Shown: positions 34,151 through 41,528 of the stretch, in pieces | How the letters are laid out: each line of letters opens with the position of its first letter | Numbering within the stretch: position 1 is the first letter of the stretch | Assembly: GCA_964401995.1 (NCBI GenBank) | Contig: CAYOAP010000001.1 | Location: 62,001-126,000, forward strand | Reading direction: 5' to 3' | Length of the DNA: 64,000 nucleotides | Origin: DATCBF01 sp964401995 | GTDB lineage: Bacteria > Actinomycetota > Thermoleophilia > Solirubrobacterales > 70-9 | Made by a program: the position numbers and the translations under genes | The notes under the pieces: generated by a model | Told to the model about the DNA's origin: nothing | The model's database searches: none | The model's input: the letters and a program-made list of their open reading frames with translations, nothing else

Positions 34151-35425
34151 TCAAGTCGCCCTGCCACGGCCGAGGCCGAGCCGCTCGGCCCGCTCGGCGG
34201 CGCGGCCGACGATTTCGCCGAGTCCTGGCAGCTCGCCGCCGCGCATCAGCACCCGGCCGCCGGCGACGGTGGTGTCGACCGCCGAGCCGCTTGCCGTGTA
34301 GACGAGGTTGGAGGCGAGGTCGCCGATGCTGAGCTCGGGCGCCTGCGGCCGCAGCAGCAGGAAGTCGGCGGGGGCGCCCACGGTCAGCGGCTTGCCCGCG
34401 CCGAGCAAGGGAGCGCGATCTCCCGTCGCGATCGCCCATGCCTCCTCGGCGTCGATCGCGGTCGGGTCGGCGGCGGCGTGCTTCTGGATCAGGGCAAATG
34501 CCTTGAGGTCGGCGAAGAGGTCGAGCGAGTCGTTGGAGCCGGCGCCGTCGGTGCCGAGCCCGACCTTGACGCCCGCCTCGCGCGCCGCCGGGTAGGGGAA
34601 GACGCCGCCAACGGCGAGCTTCATGTTGGCGACCGGGTTGGTGACGACGGTGGCGCCGCGCTCGGCGATCAGCTCCAGCTCGGCCCGGTCGAGCCAGACC
34701 CCGTGGGCGAGGACGGTGCGCTCGCCGAGCATCCCCAGCCGGTCGAGGTAGGCGGCCGGCCGCACTCCATGGCGCGCAAGGCAGTCGCTCACCTCCTGCT
34801 CGGTCTCGGAGAGGTGGATCTGGATCGAGAGGCCGCGCTCCGCGGCGAGCTCGGCGGTCCAGCGCAGCAGCTCTTCGCTGACCGCGTAGATCGAGTGCGG
34901 CGTCAGCGAGCTCTCGACGCCAGGCCCGGCGCCGTCCATCCGCTCCAGGTTGCGCAGCGCCGCCGCCTTCGCCTCCTCGGTCTTGCCGTCGATGTCGAAC
35001 AGCGGCCCGCCGATCGTCGCCCGCAGCCCCGCGTCGGCGACCGCCCGGGCGGTCGCCTCAGGCTGCCAGTACATGTCCCAGAAGCTGGTGGCGCCGCTGC
35101 GGATCATCTCGGCGCAGGCGAGGCGGGCGCCCCAGTAGACGTCGTCGGTCTCCAGCTTCGCCTCGACCGGCCAGATCTTCTCTTCCAGCCAGGGCATCAG
35201 CTCCAGGTCGCCGCCGCTGCCGCGGAAGAGGGTCATCGCGGCGTGGGTGTGGCCGTTGACCAGGGGGGCGACGAGCGGCGCGCCGCCGGCCTCGATCGTC
35301 TCGTCGCCGGGCGCCGCCCTCACCCCTGAGCCGAGGGTGGCGATCAGGCCGTCCTCGCAGCGCAGCCCGACCGGCTCGCCATCGAGCCTGGCACCGGTGA
35401 TCGTCAGCGGCGGCGGACCGCTCAT
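34151..35425 (-). CDS. mtaD: amidohydrolase, methylthioadenosine/S-adenosylhomocysteine deaminase-like
   Basis: 424 residues from ATG 35425, which overlaps the upstream stop (ATGA). The metal-binding NGHTHAAMTLFRG at the N-terminus, HLSETEQE and HGVWLDRAEL (metal His) and GLGTDGAGSNDSLDLF (metal Asp) define the cytosine deaminase/MtaD subgroup. It would deaminate 5'-methylthioadenosine or S-adenosylhomocysteine to the inosine form. The neighbouring phosphorylase fits that job. Aminodeoxyfutalosine deaminase (menaquinone pathway) is a close alternative. Confidence 0.8.
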   Translation of the reverse strand: MSGPPPLTITGARLDGEPVGLRCEDGLIATLGSGVRAAPGDETIEAGGAPLVAPLVNGHTHAAMTLFRGSGGDLELMPWLEEKIWPVEAKLETDDVYWGARLACAEMIRSGATSFWDMYWQPEATARAVADAGLRATIGGPLFDIDGKTEEAKAAALRNLERMDGAGPGVESSLTPHSIYAVSEELLRWTAELAAERGLSIQIHLSETEQEVSDCLARHGVRPAAYLDRLGMLGERTVLAHGVWLDRAELELIAERGATVVTNPVANMKLAVGGVFPYPAAREAGVKVGLGTDGAGSNDSLDLFADLKAFALIQKHAAADPTAIDAEEAWAIATGDRAPLLGAGKPLTVGAPADFLLLRPQAPELSIGDLASNLVYTASGSAVDTTVAGGRVLMRGGELPGLGEIVGRAAERAERLGLGRGRAT

Positions 35426-36096
35426 CGGCCGAGCGCGCCCAGGCGCGGCAGCGCCGCCGCCAGGCCCTGGCGCAGGCTGATCGCGTTGGCGCCGCGCTGG
35501 GCCTCCATCTGCTCGACCGAGAGGGCGGTGGCGCCGATCCCGTTGGCGAGGTTGTCGACCACGCAGATCGCCGCGTAGGCGAGCCCCAGCTCCTTGGCGA
35601 CGATGCACTCGGAGGCGATCGTCATCCCGACCACGTCAGCTCGGGCGGCGATCATCCGCACCTCGGCCGGGGTCTCGAAGCGGGGGCCGACCGTCTGCCA
35701 GTAGACGCCGCCGTCACAGAGGGCGGGCACGCCCGGCTCCCAGGCCTCGACCACTTCGCGGCGCCAGCGATGGTCGAACCCGGGGGCGGAGTGGGCGCGG
35801 CGGTCGTTGAAGATCGAGAGCCCCAGGTGCAGGGCGATGAAGTCGTCGGGGCAGAGGAAGCTGCCGACCGCCAGCTCGGTGCTGAGCGAGCCGACCGAGC
35901 CGATCGCCAGCACCCGGTCGCAGCCGTGCTCGACCAGGGCCGAGAGGTTGGCGGCGTGGTCGATCTCGTGCGGCAGCACGTAGGTCTCGCCGTGGCGCTG
36001 GACGATCGCGGCCCCGTGCTCAGCGGCGGCAGCAGCGATCTCCCCGCCCTCGGGTCCCAGCGCACTGCTTCCGAGCACCACAGCCAGCCGTCCCAT
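35422..36096 (-). CDS. MTAP/PNP-family purine nucleoside phosphorylase
   Basis: 224 residues of the MTA phosphorylase branch of the nucleoside phosphorylase family: GSVGSLSTELAVGSFLCPDDFIAL, VYWQTVGPRFETPAEVRMIA and VVGMTIASECIVAKELGLAYA. The MTIASE-type substrate motif suits MTA/methylthioinosine-type substrates. It cleaves the N-glycosidic bond with phosphate. It is transcribed first, from a leaderless promoter, and is coupled to the deaminase gene. Together they give a deaminate-then-phosphorolyse salvage route. It is shorter than typical MTAP (~270), mostly at the N-terminus. Confidence 0.85.
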   Translation of the reverse strand: MGRLAVVLGSSALGPEGGEIAAAAAEHGAAIVQRHGETYVLPHEIDHAANLSALVEHGCDRVLAIGSVGSLSTELAVGSFLCPDDFIALHLGLSIFNDRRAHSAPGFDHRWRREVVEAWEPGVPALCDGGVYWQTVGPRFETPAEVRMIAARADVVGMTIASECIVAKELGLAYAAICVVDNLANGIGATALSVEQMEAQRGANAISLRQGLAAALPRLGALGR

Positions 36097-36103
36097 GCAG
36101 ACA

Positions 36104-36109
36104 ATCCTA
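36104..36109 (-). promoter_or_regulatory. -10 hexamer of leaderless phosphorylase gene
   Basis: TAGGAT (minus strand) ends 7 nt before ATG 36096. Confidence 0.65.
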
Positions 36110-36136
36110 TGCGGGCGCGGCCTTCATCACTTCGCC

Positions 36137-36142
36137 TATGGT
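36137..36142 (+). promoter_or_regulatory. -10 hexamer of leaderless gene at 36149
   Basis: TATGGT ends 6 nt before ATG 36149. It rules out the upstream in-frame ATG 36095. Confidence 0.65.
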
Positions 36143-36148
36143 GGAGCG

Positions 36149-36682
36149 ATGACGGACCGCCCGTCAGGAAGGGATGAGACGGAGAGCCAGCGGCTCGACC
36201 GCAACCTCGGCGAGCTGTTGCAGGAGCTGCGGGTCGCCCTGCCCGGCGTCCAGGTCCTCTTCGCCTTCCTGCTGGCGGTGCCGTTCCAGCGCAACTTCAC
36301 GAAAATCTCGCCCTTCGAGGAGAAGGTCTACTTCGCCACCCTGCTCTGCACGGCGATCTCGGCGGCGCTGCTGATCTCGCCGACGGCCTATCATCGGCTC
36401 ACCTTTCACCTGCAGGAGAAGCACCACCTCGTCTTCATCGCCAACCGTTTCGCGATCGTCGGCCTCGGCTTCCTGGCGCTGGCGATGACCGGCGCGATCA
36501 TGCTGATCACCGACGTCCTCTACGGCGGCATCGCCACCGTGATCACCAGTGCCGCCGCCTTCTCGATGTTCCTGGTGCTCTGGTACCTGCTGCCGTTGCG
36601 GCAGCGGTTCAGCTCGCGGGCGCCTGCGGCGCTTTCGCCCGATCCGCCCGCAGGCCCGCCAGCTGATCCTCCAGCTCGCTGA
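36149..36682 (+). CDS. DUF6328 family membrane protein
   Basis: 177 residues with four transmembrane segments (about 25-46, 58-78, 92-120, 125-148) and a soluble N-terminus with ELLQELRVALPGVQVLFAFLL, the hallmark of DUF6328. Function unknown. The C-terminal ~25 residues are low-complexity Pro/Ala and overlap the convergent HD-domain gene by 74 nt, an unusually long convergent overlap. It diverges from the phosphorylase gene with separate -10 boxes 27 bp apart. Confidence 0.8.
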   Translation: MTDRPSGRDETESQRLDRNLGELLQELRVALPGVQVLFAFLLAVPFQRNFTKISPFEEKVYFATLLCTAISAALLISPTAYHRLTFHLQEKHHLVFIANRFAIVGLGFLALAMTGAIMLITDVLYGGIATVITSAAAFSMFLVLWYLLPLRQRFSSRAPAALSPDPPAGPPADPPAR

Positions 36683-37223
36683 GGAACGGCAGCTCGGGGT
36701 CGCTCTCGCGGAGCAGGTCGACGTCGGCCTCCCAGACCGCGATCTTCTCGTCGAGCGGCGCCTTCAGCTCGTCGCCGACCGCCTCTCCGCTGCTGGCGTA
36801 GACGCGCCGCAGGGCGCGGATGTTGGAGAGCTTGTCGGCGGCGTAGATCGCCCGCGCTTCGGGGCCGGCTGCTTCCACCTGGCGGCGGTGCGCCTGCTTG
36901 CGCTCCTGGTAATCGTCGATCGTTTCCTCGTCGGTCAGCGCCTCGACCATGCTCGCGATCGGCCCGCCGAAGCTCTCGCGGATCTGGCCGACTTCGATCG
37001 CGCTCTCCTCGACCACGTCGTGCAGCAGCGCCGCCGCCAGCACTTCGTCGCTGAAGCCGTTCTCGGCCAGCAGCTCGGCGACCGTGGTCGGGTGGTCGAT
37101 GTAGGGCATGCCGCCACTGCCGTTGCGGATCTGGCCGGCGTGCGCGCGGCGCGCGGTTTCAAGTGCGTCGCGGACCAGCTTCGAGCTGTCCGCTGCGGCC
37201 TCGATCCGAGGGGACTGCGCCAT
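36609..37223 (-). CDS. HD-domain phosphohydrolase, MESH1/SpoT-hydrolase-like
   Basis: 204 residues. The HD metal site is in YIDHPTTVAELL and ALLHDVVEE, with a downstream KLSNIRAL (Asp-Asn of the metal shell as AADKLSN). This matches small alarmone hydrolases related to the SpoT/RelA HD domain, which would remove pyrophosphate from (p)ppGpp; activity is inference. Start ATG 37223 has a TAGGCT box 8 nt upstream, and the longer open frame to 37523 is antisense shadow. The Ala/Pro-rich tail overlaps the DUF6328 gene. Confidence 0.82.
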   Translation of the reverse strand: MAQSPRIEAAADSSKLVRDALETARRAHAGQIRNGSGGMPYIDHPTTVAELLAENGFSDEVLAAALLHDVVEESAIEVGQIRESFGGPIASMVEALTDEETIDDYQERKQAHRRQVEAAGPEARAIYAADKLSNIRALRRVYASSGEAVGDELKAPLDEKIAVWEADVDLLRESDPELPFLSELEDQLAGLRADRAKAPQAPAS

Positions 37224-37231
37224 CGACCCGC

Positions 37232-37237
37232 AGCCTA
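37232..37237 (-). promoter_or_regulatory. -10 hexamer of leaderless HD-domain gene
   Basis: TAGGCT (minus strand) ends 8 nt before ATG 37223. Confidence 0.6.
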
Positions 37238-37260
37238 GCGCGCGAGCGAGGCCGGTCGGC

Positions 37261-38142
37261 TCAGGCGGCGCCGGCGGCGCTGGGCGCGCGGACCGGCAGC
37301 TCGTACTCGGCCCGCTCGACGCCGAGCTCGATCGCGCTCTCGACCCCGCCCATCGCGACCCAGCGCTGGCGTGCATCGCGCTCGATCTCGTCGAGGAAGT
37401 CGTCGGAGTGGAGCGGATCGTGATGGAAGAGGACGGTGCGCTCGGCGCCCGTGCGGCGGGCGAAGCTGAGCGCGTGGGAGATCGCGGAGTGGCCCCAGCC
37501 GATGTGATTGGGGTACTCGGCATCGGTGTACTGGCCGTCGTGGATCAAGAGCGTCGCGTCCCTGGCAAGCCCGAAGCCGGAGATCCAGTCCTCGTCAAGG
37601 GCGTCGAGGTCGGCGCCCAGCGCCGGCTCGTGGTCGGGGATGTAGACAAGCGAGGAGTCGCCGTCGTCGATCCGGTAGCCGAGCGTCGGCCCGCGGTGGG
37701 AGACGGAGGCGGCGCGGATCCGGGCCGGGCCGATCTCCCACTCGGTCTCGGGGCAGCTGCGGAAGGAGACGTCGCAGGGCAGCTCCCGCACCTCGACCGG
37801 CGAGAGCGGGGCCGAGATGTAGCGGGCGATCCGGTCGCGCAGCGAAGCCTCGGGCGAGGCCGGCCCCCAGATCACCAGCTCGGTCTGCGGGCAGAAGGCG
37901 GGGGCGAAGAAGACGAGGCCCTGGATGTGGTCGAGGTGGAGGTGGGTGAGGAGGATGTGGAGCCGGGTCGGCTTCGCCGCCAGCGCCAGGCCGAGGCTGC
38001 GGATGCCGGTGCCGCCGTCGAGCGCCAGCATCGAGCCGTCGGAGAGGGTGACGCCGACGCAGGAGGTGTTGCCGCCGTAGCGGATCGTCTCCGGCCCTGG
38101 GGAGGGAATCGAGCCGCGGGTTCCCCAGAGCTCGACCTTCAT
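37261..38142 (-). CDS. metallo-beta-lactamase-fold hydrolase
   Basis: 293 residues. The MBL zinc motif is LLTHLHLDHIQG (HxHxDH), with further ligands in YIPDHEP and LLIHDGQYTD and a late HHDPLHSDD. The N-terminus (MKVELWGTRGSIPSPGPETI) is that of the 'ribonuclease Z-like/cyclic-nucleotide-related' MBL group. It is often linked to sensor domains; here a PAS protein gene overlaps it by 4 nt (ATGA). They may act together in signalling, the MBL protein hydrolysing a phosphodiester or other ester; substrate unknown. Confidence 0.85.
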   Translation of the reverse strand: MKVELWGTRGSIPSPGPETIRYGGNTSCVGVTLSDGSMLALDGGTGIRSLGLALAAKPTRLHILLTHLHLDHIQGLVFFAPAFCPQTELVIWGPASPEASLRDRIARYISAPLSPVEVRELPCDVSFRSCPETEWEIGPARIRAASVSHRGPTLGYRIDDGDSSLVYIPDHEPALGADLDALDEDWISGFGLARDATLLIHDGQYTDAEYPNHIGWGHSAISHALSFARRTGAERTVLFHHDPLHSDDFLDEIERDARQRWVAMGGVESAIELGVERAEYELPVRAPSAAGAA

Positions 38143-38552
38143 GCGCCGGGGCCGGATCCGTTGCTGCCGCCCGCGGGCCAGAAGACGGCGATCGCGCCCT
38201 GCGAGCCATGGGCGGTGAGGATCGGGAAGGCCGAGGCCTCGACCATGTGCAGGGACCCATCGCTGGAGCGGATCCTGAAGTCGGCGTGGGCGGGGCGGCC
38301 GTTGCGGACCGCGACCACCAGCGGCAGCTCGTCATACGGGATCGGCTCGTCGTTCTCGTCGAAGGGGCCGAACATCGTTCCCCACTCCTCGGCCCCGACC
38401 GTGCCCAGTTCCTCGAAGCGTTTGCCGAGCAGGATCCCGGCCGCCTCGTTGTAGAAGACGAGGACGCCGCCTTGGTCGACCAAAAATGCCGGGGTCGAGA
38501 GCGCCGACATCAGATTCCGGGCAAGGATCAACTCAAGTGGCCGCTGCGTCAC
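38139..38552 (-). CDS. PAS-domain protein
   Basis: 137 residues from GTG 38552. A single PAS domain covers most of it (LMSALSTPAFLVDQGGVLVFYNEAAGILLG, then a short C-terminal RIRSSDGSLHMVEASAFPI strand pair). No kinase, cyclase or DNA-binding domain follows, so it is an isolated sensor or interaction module. Start 38552 is favoured over 38561 because TAAAGT ends 7 nt upstream. It is the first gene of a two-gene operon with the MBL hydrolase. Confidence 0.82.
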   Translation of the reverse strand: MTQRPLELILARNLMSALSTPAFLVDQGGVLVFYNEAAGILLGKRFEELGTVGAEEWGTMFGPFDENDEPIPYDELPLVVAVRNGRPAHADFRIRSSDGSLHMVEASAFPILTAHGSQGAIAVFWPAGGSNGSGPGA

Positions 38553-38559
38553 AAATGAC

Positions 38560-38565
38560 ACTTTA
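38560..38565 (-). promoter_or_regulatory. -10 hexamer of leaderless PAS gene
   Basis: TAAAGT (minus strand) ends 7 nt before GTG 38552. Confidence 0.55.
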
Positions 38566-38652
38566 GATCGTCGGGTTAACTTGGTTGCTGGATTGCCGGG
38601 TTGGGCTTGGAAAAGCCGGAAAGACCACCCTCTTATCCTCTGGCCCTCAGAT

Positions 38653-38670
38653 GAGTGATTTTGGTCACTC
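38653..38670. promoter_or_regulatory. inverted repeat upstream of plsC-like gene
   Basis: GAGTGA-TTTTGG-TCACTC, 6-bp perfect arms, about 25 bp upstream of a TACCGT (38695-38700). It could be an operator for the gene at 38711. Confidence 0.4.
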
Positions 38671-38710
38671 TGATCTTTTCTCGCGGCGATGGACTACCGT
38701 CCCCGCCCCG

Positions 38711-39385
38711 ATGGAGTCCTCGACGCCGACAGCACAGGCAGACCCGCCTCCGCGTAAGCCAGCGAAGGAGCCGAGCCCGATGTACCGGACGGCGATGGCC
38801 CTCTCCAGGCCGGCGGCGATCTGGGGGCGGTTGAAGGTCGAGGGCCTGGAGGCGCTGCCCGCGAGTGGGCCGGTGCTGGTGATCGGCAACCACGACAGCC
38901 ACTGGGACCCGGTCATGGTCGGGGTCTCGGCGATCCGCCGCCGCCAGGTCAAGGCGCTGGCCAAATCGACGCTCTGGGATGTGCGTGGCCTCGGCCCCGT
39001 CCTCAACGGCATGGGCCAGATCCCGATCGTTCGCGGCGCCGGCGACAAGCAGGCCCTGGCGCGGGCGATCGAGGAGCTGCGGGCCGGCGCCTGCATCGGG
39101 GTCTTCCCCGAAGGCACCCGCTCCAAGGGCAAAGTGCTGCGGGCGCGCAGCGGCGTCGGCCGCCTGGCGCTTGAAGTTCCCGAGGCGAAGGTGGTCCTGG
39201 TCGCGATCGAGGGGACTACCGGCTTCACCCGCTTTCCCAAGCGCCCCCGGGTGCGGACCCGCTTCTTCGAGCCCGCCGGCGGCCAGCCGAAGCCGGGCGA
39301 GGACCCCGGGGAGCTCGCGGTCCGGCTTCTGGCCGAGATCCGCGAGCTGGTCCCCCCGGCCGGTCCCGGCCGTAAGAGCGCCTAG
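38711..39385 (+). CDS. 1-acyl-sn-glycerol-3-phosphate acyltransferase (PlsC family)
   Basis: 224 residues from ATG 38711. The catalytic NHDSHWDP (HX4D), the glycerol-phosphate-binding FPEGTRS and the IPIVRG block are all present. The enzyme would acylate lysophosphatidic acid at sn-2 in phospholipid synthesis, at the membrane surface. The open frame begins at 38585, but the upstream part shows no conservation pattern and contains the promoter-like TACCGT. Its end overlaps the convergent lipoprotein gene by 4 nt. Confidence 0.88.
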   Translation: MESSTPTAQADPPPRKPAKEPSPMYRTAMALSRPAAIWGRLKVEGLEALPASGPVLVIGNHDSHWDPVMVGVSAIRRRQVKALAKSTLWDVRGLGPVLNGMGQIPIVRGAGDKQALARAIEELRAGACIGVFPEGTRSKGKVLRARSGVGRLALEVPEAKVVLVAIEGTTGFTRFPKRPRVRTRFFEPAGGQPKPGEDPGELAVRLLAEIRELVPPAGPGRKSA

Positions 39386-39906
39386 CCGCCGGCCTCTTCG
39401 CCATTCGCTTTCAGCGCGTACCACTGGCCGCCGAAGGAGGAGAAGTCGTTGCCTTTGGCGTCGCCTGGCTTGGTGTCGGCGACGTAGGTGTAGAGCGGGT
39501 GTCCGGCGTAGGTCACCTGGATGGTGCCGTCGCTGCGCTTGGTCGTGCCCAGTTTCGAGGCGGAGGCCCCGTTGCTCGGCTGGGGAGCGCCTTCGGTCGT
39601 CAGCGGCGGCCAGACTTTGGCGCATTCGCCATAGCAGGACGACTTTGTGCCCTTGTCTTTATGGAAGTCGTAGAGCGTGAAGCCCTTCGAGTTGACGATC
39701 ACGCTGCCGAGCTTGGGGACGCTGGCGATCGAGACGAAGGTCGCCGCCCCTGAGCTGCCAGCGGATTCGGAGGTCGTCGAGGCGGCCGATTCGGTGCTGT
39801 TGCCGCCGCCCGAGCTGCTGCTTTCGTTGTTGCTGCTGCCGCATCCGGCAATCGCCAGCGCGCCGGCGACTGCCAGCAGGGCGATGATGGGGTGGGTCCT
39901 GATCAC
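39382..39906 (-). CDS. COG4315-type lipoprotein with two YxFxxD-like motifs
   Basis: 174 residues. A lipobox (LAIAGC, Cys at about 22) follows a hydrophobic signal, then a Ser/Gly/Asn-rich linker to about 55. The body holds two copies of the Yx[FWY]xxD motif: LYDFHKDKG and LYTYVADTK, each followed by a conserved segment (CYGECAKVWPPLTT in the first). These define the secreted-repeat family of unknown function. It is the last gene of the sigma/anti-sigma operon (ATGA overlap with the anti-sigma stop), so it is probably a target or co-factor of that signalling pathway. Confidence 0.85.
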   Translation of the reverse strand: MIRTHPIIALLAVAGALAIAGCGSSNNESSSSGGGNSTESAASTTSESAGSSGAATFVSIASVPKLGSVIVNSKGFTLYDFHKDKGTKSSCYGECAKVWPPLTTEGAPQPSNGASASKLGTTKRSDGTIQVTYAGHPLYTYVADTKPGDAKGNDFSSFGGQWYALKANGEEAGG

Positions 39907-40604
39907 GTCTGTTCCTCCTGCGTTGGGGTTTCAGTGCTCGCCGCGTCGGACTGGTTGACCGGCGCGATAAAGGTGTGGTTGCCGGCGCGGACGCCGATCG
40001 CCTCGGTTCGGGAGAGGTCGAGGGCCGAGCTGAGCACGGCCTGGGAGTCGTCGCCGTAGCGGTAGCGGAAGGTGCCGGCGGGAACGCGGGCGCCGTCCGG
40101 CCCGCGCAGGAAGACGCGGCAGAGGGTGCCGGAGCGGACGCCGCTCACGTACATCTGGATCTCGGTGCCGAAGGAGTGCGGCTCCAGGGTCGCCGTGATC
40201 CGCATCCCGGCTGGGAGCGAGCGGAAAGTGACGTGCTGGTCGGGCTCGCCACCGCTGGAGCCGAGCACGAAGATCGCCAGCACCGCGGCGGCAACCGCGG
40301 CCGTCGCCCCGCTCAGCGCCAGGCCGAATCGCAGGCGCTTGCGGCGCTGTCCCCGCTGCCGCTCCGCCCCGATCGTCGCTGCGACGCGGTCGGCCAGCTG
40401 CGGCGAGGGCTGCGGCGCCTCACCGAAGCGGACGGGATCGGCAAGCGGCAGCAGCCGCGAGAGCGAGGCCATCGACTCCGCCTCGGCCCGGCACTCCGCG
40501 CAGCCCTCGATGTGGGCCTCGAGGCCGGCGCGCTGATCGGCCGGCAGCTGCCCGAGCGCGTAGGCGCCGAGCGACTCGCGCCACTCGCATCTCCTAGCCC
40601 TCAT
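39903..40604 (-). CDS. anti-sigma factor with zinc-finger domain
   Basis: 233 residues from ATG 40604, which has a Shine-Dalgarno GGAGGAG at the right distance and overlaps the sigma stop by 11 nt. The N-terminal ZAS-type motif is HIEGCAECRAEA (HxxxCxxC); one transmembrane helix lies at about 92-115, and an extracytoplasmic anti-sigma-K-like beta domain follows. It should hold the ECF sigma factor at the membrane until a signal releases it. The longer open frame to 41066 is sigma-gene shadow. Confidence 0.88.
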   Translation of the reverse strand: MRARRCEWRESLGAYALGQLPADQRAGLEAHIEGCAECRAEAESMASLSRLLPLADPVRFGEAPQPSPQLADRVAATIGAERQRGQRRKRLRFGLALSGATAAVAAAVLAIFVLGSSGGEPDQHVTFRSLPAGMRITATLEPHSFGTEIQMYVSGVRSGTLCRVFLRGPDGARVPAGTFRYRYGDDSQAVLSSALDLSRTEAIGVRAGNHTFIAPVNQSDAASTETPTQEEQT

Positions 40605-41103
40605 AGCCAATCTCCTCCAGGGCGACGCGAAGCGCTCGCAGCCCGTAGTAGACGCGGCTCTTAACCGTCCCCTCGGGGACGCCGAGCTCGGCCGCGACCT
40701 CGGCGTAGGGGCGGGCGCGGTAATAGGTCTCGACCAGGACGCGGCGATGCTCGTCGCCGATCCGGCGCATTGCCTCCTCCACCTGCCAGGCCAGCAGCGC
40801 CTCGTCGAGCGGGTCGACCGAGGGCTCGATCCCGCCCTCGGCGACCGCCGGCCGCACCGAGCGGGCGCGGCCGAGGTCGATGACGACGTTGCGCAGGATC
40901 GCGAACAGCCAGGTCCGCAGCGAGCCGATCTGGGGGTCGAAGCGGTCGCCGGCGCGCCAGGCGCGCAGGAACGTCTCCTGGACTGCCTCTTCGGCGAGGC
41001 CGGAGTCGCCGAGCGAGCGGACCGCGAAGCCGTAGAGCTCGCCGGCGTGCGCGGCGTAGGCCTCACGCACGTCTCGCTCGCGGGTCAGTGCCCCAGCAGG
41101 CAT
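40594..41103 (-). CDS. ECF (group IV) sigma factor
   Basis: 169 residues. Sigma2 (YGFAVRSLGDSGLAEEAVQE and TFLRAWRAGDRFDPQIGSLR, with TWLFAILRNVVIDLGR) and Sigma4 (PYAEVAAELGVPEGTVKSRV, the -35-binding HTH) are both complete, and no sigma1/3 is present. It directs RNA polymerase to a stress regulon. Transcribed with its anti-sigma factor and a lipoprotein. The operon's own promoter region (41104-41160) has no clear leaderless box, which would fit recognition by this sigma rather than the housekeeping one. Confidence 0.92.
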   Translation of the reverse strand: MPAGALTRERDVREAYAAHAGELYGFAVRSLGDSGLAEEAVQETFLRAWRAGDRFDPQIGSLRTWLFAILRNVVIDLGRARSVRPAVAEGGIEPSVDPLDEALLAWQVEEAMRRIGDEHRRVLVETYYRARPYAEVAAELGVPEGTVKSRVYYGLRALRVALEEIGYEG

Positions 41104-41207
41104 CTCAGAACGATCTTGAAGCAGGGAGGAGGTTCATGGCTGCCCGGGATACGGCGGGCGGCGCGCTCGGGTTCAGGCTCGGCCTCGCTTGTGGGCGGGG
41201 CGGCGCC

Positions 41208-41234
41208 CCGACGCCGGCTGCTGGCCGGCGTCGG
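41208..41234 (-). terminator. 11-bp terminator hairpin downstream of DUF5679 gene
   Basis: CCGACGCCGGC / GCCGGCGTCGG, perfect, loop TGCTG. It lies 26 nt past the stop of the small zinc-ribbon gene and upstream of the sigma operon, so it insulates the two. Confidence 0.7.
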
Positions 41235-41259
41235 GAGGCGGCAGCTTCAGGAACCGGGG

Positions 41260-41403
41260 TTAGAGTTTTCCGATCTTGAAGATCTTCGTCCCACAGTCGG
41301 GGCACACACCCTGGATCGCCGGTCGACCGTTTTTCATGGTCACCTGTTTGGCGTCCTTGATCTCGACCTTCTTGCGCTCTTTGACGCAGTAGCCCTCAGG
41401 CAT
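41260..41403 (-). CDS. 47-residue DUF5679-like zinc-ribbon protein
   Basis: Translated directly from the sequence: it begins MPEGYCVKERKKVEIKDAKQ and ends CPDCGTKIFKIGKL. This is the small DUF5679 family, of unknown function, widespread in actinobacteria. The family usually has two CxxC pairs. Here the second is intact (CPDC), but the first reads CVKE, so one metal ligand is Glu. A textbook Shine-Dalgarno AAAGGAGG lies 7 nt before ATG 41403. A TACATT box at 41472-41477 gives a ~60-nt leader with a hairpin over the Shine-Dalgarno. Confidence 0.85.
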   Translation of the reverse strand: MPEGYCVKERKKVEIKDAKQVTMKNGRPAIQGVCPDCGTKIFKIGKL

Positions 41404-41410
41404 GAGGGGG

Positions 41411-41439
41411 CCTCCTTTCGCTGCCGCATAGCGGCAAAG
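41411..41439 (-). promoter_or_regulatory. leader hairpin overlapping Shine-Dalgarno of DUF5679 gene
   Basis: On the minus strand CTTTGCCGC-TAT-GCGGCA-gcg-AAAGGAGG: TGCCGC/GCGGCA plus CTTT pairing with AAAG of the Shine-Dalgarno. It may modulate translation; unproven. Confidence 0.4.
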
Positions 41440-41471
41440 CTCACGATTGCTCGCGAGGTCGGATTGAGGCG

Positions 41472-41477
41472 AATGTA
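41472..41477 (-). promoter_or_regulatory. -10 hexamer of DUF5679 gene
   Basis: TACATT on the minus strand; predicted transcript start near 41465. Confidence 0.45.
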
Positions 41478-41498
41478 ACGCAGCGAGGGGACGACGGC

Positions 41499-41514
41499 AC
41501 GCACGTTAGTGCGT
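41499..41514. terminator. inverted repeat ACGCAC-GTTA-GTGCGT
   Basis: 6-bp perfect arms, 15 nt past the stop of the minus-strand gene ending at 41529. It could be a weak terminator or an operator for the DUF5679 promoter next to it. Confidence 0.4.
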
Positions 41515-41528
41515 TTAGACACAATCTG

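Noticed and set aside
35422..35608. N-terminal extension of the deaminase frame (to 35608)
   Set aside because: It is antisense-frame read-through of the phosphorylase gene. ATG 35425 with an ATGA overlap is the better start.
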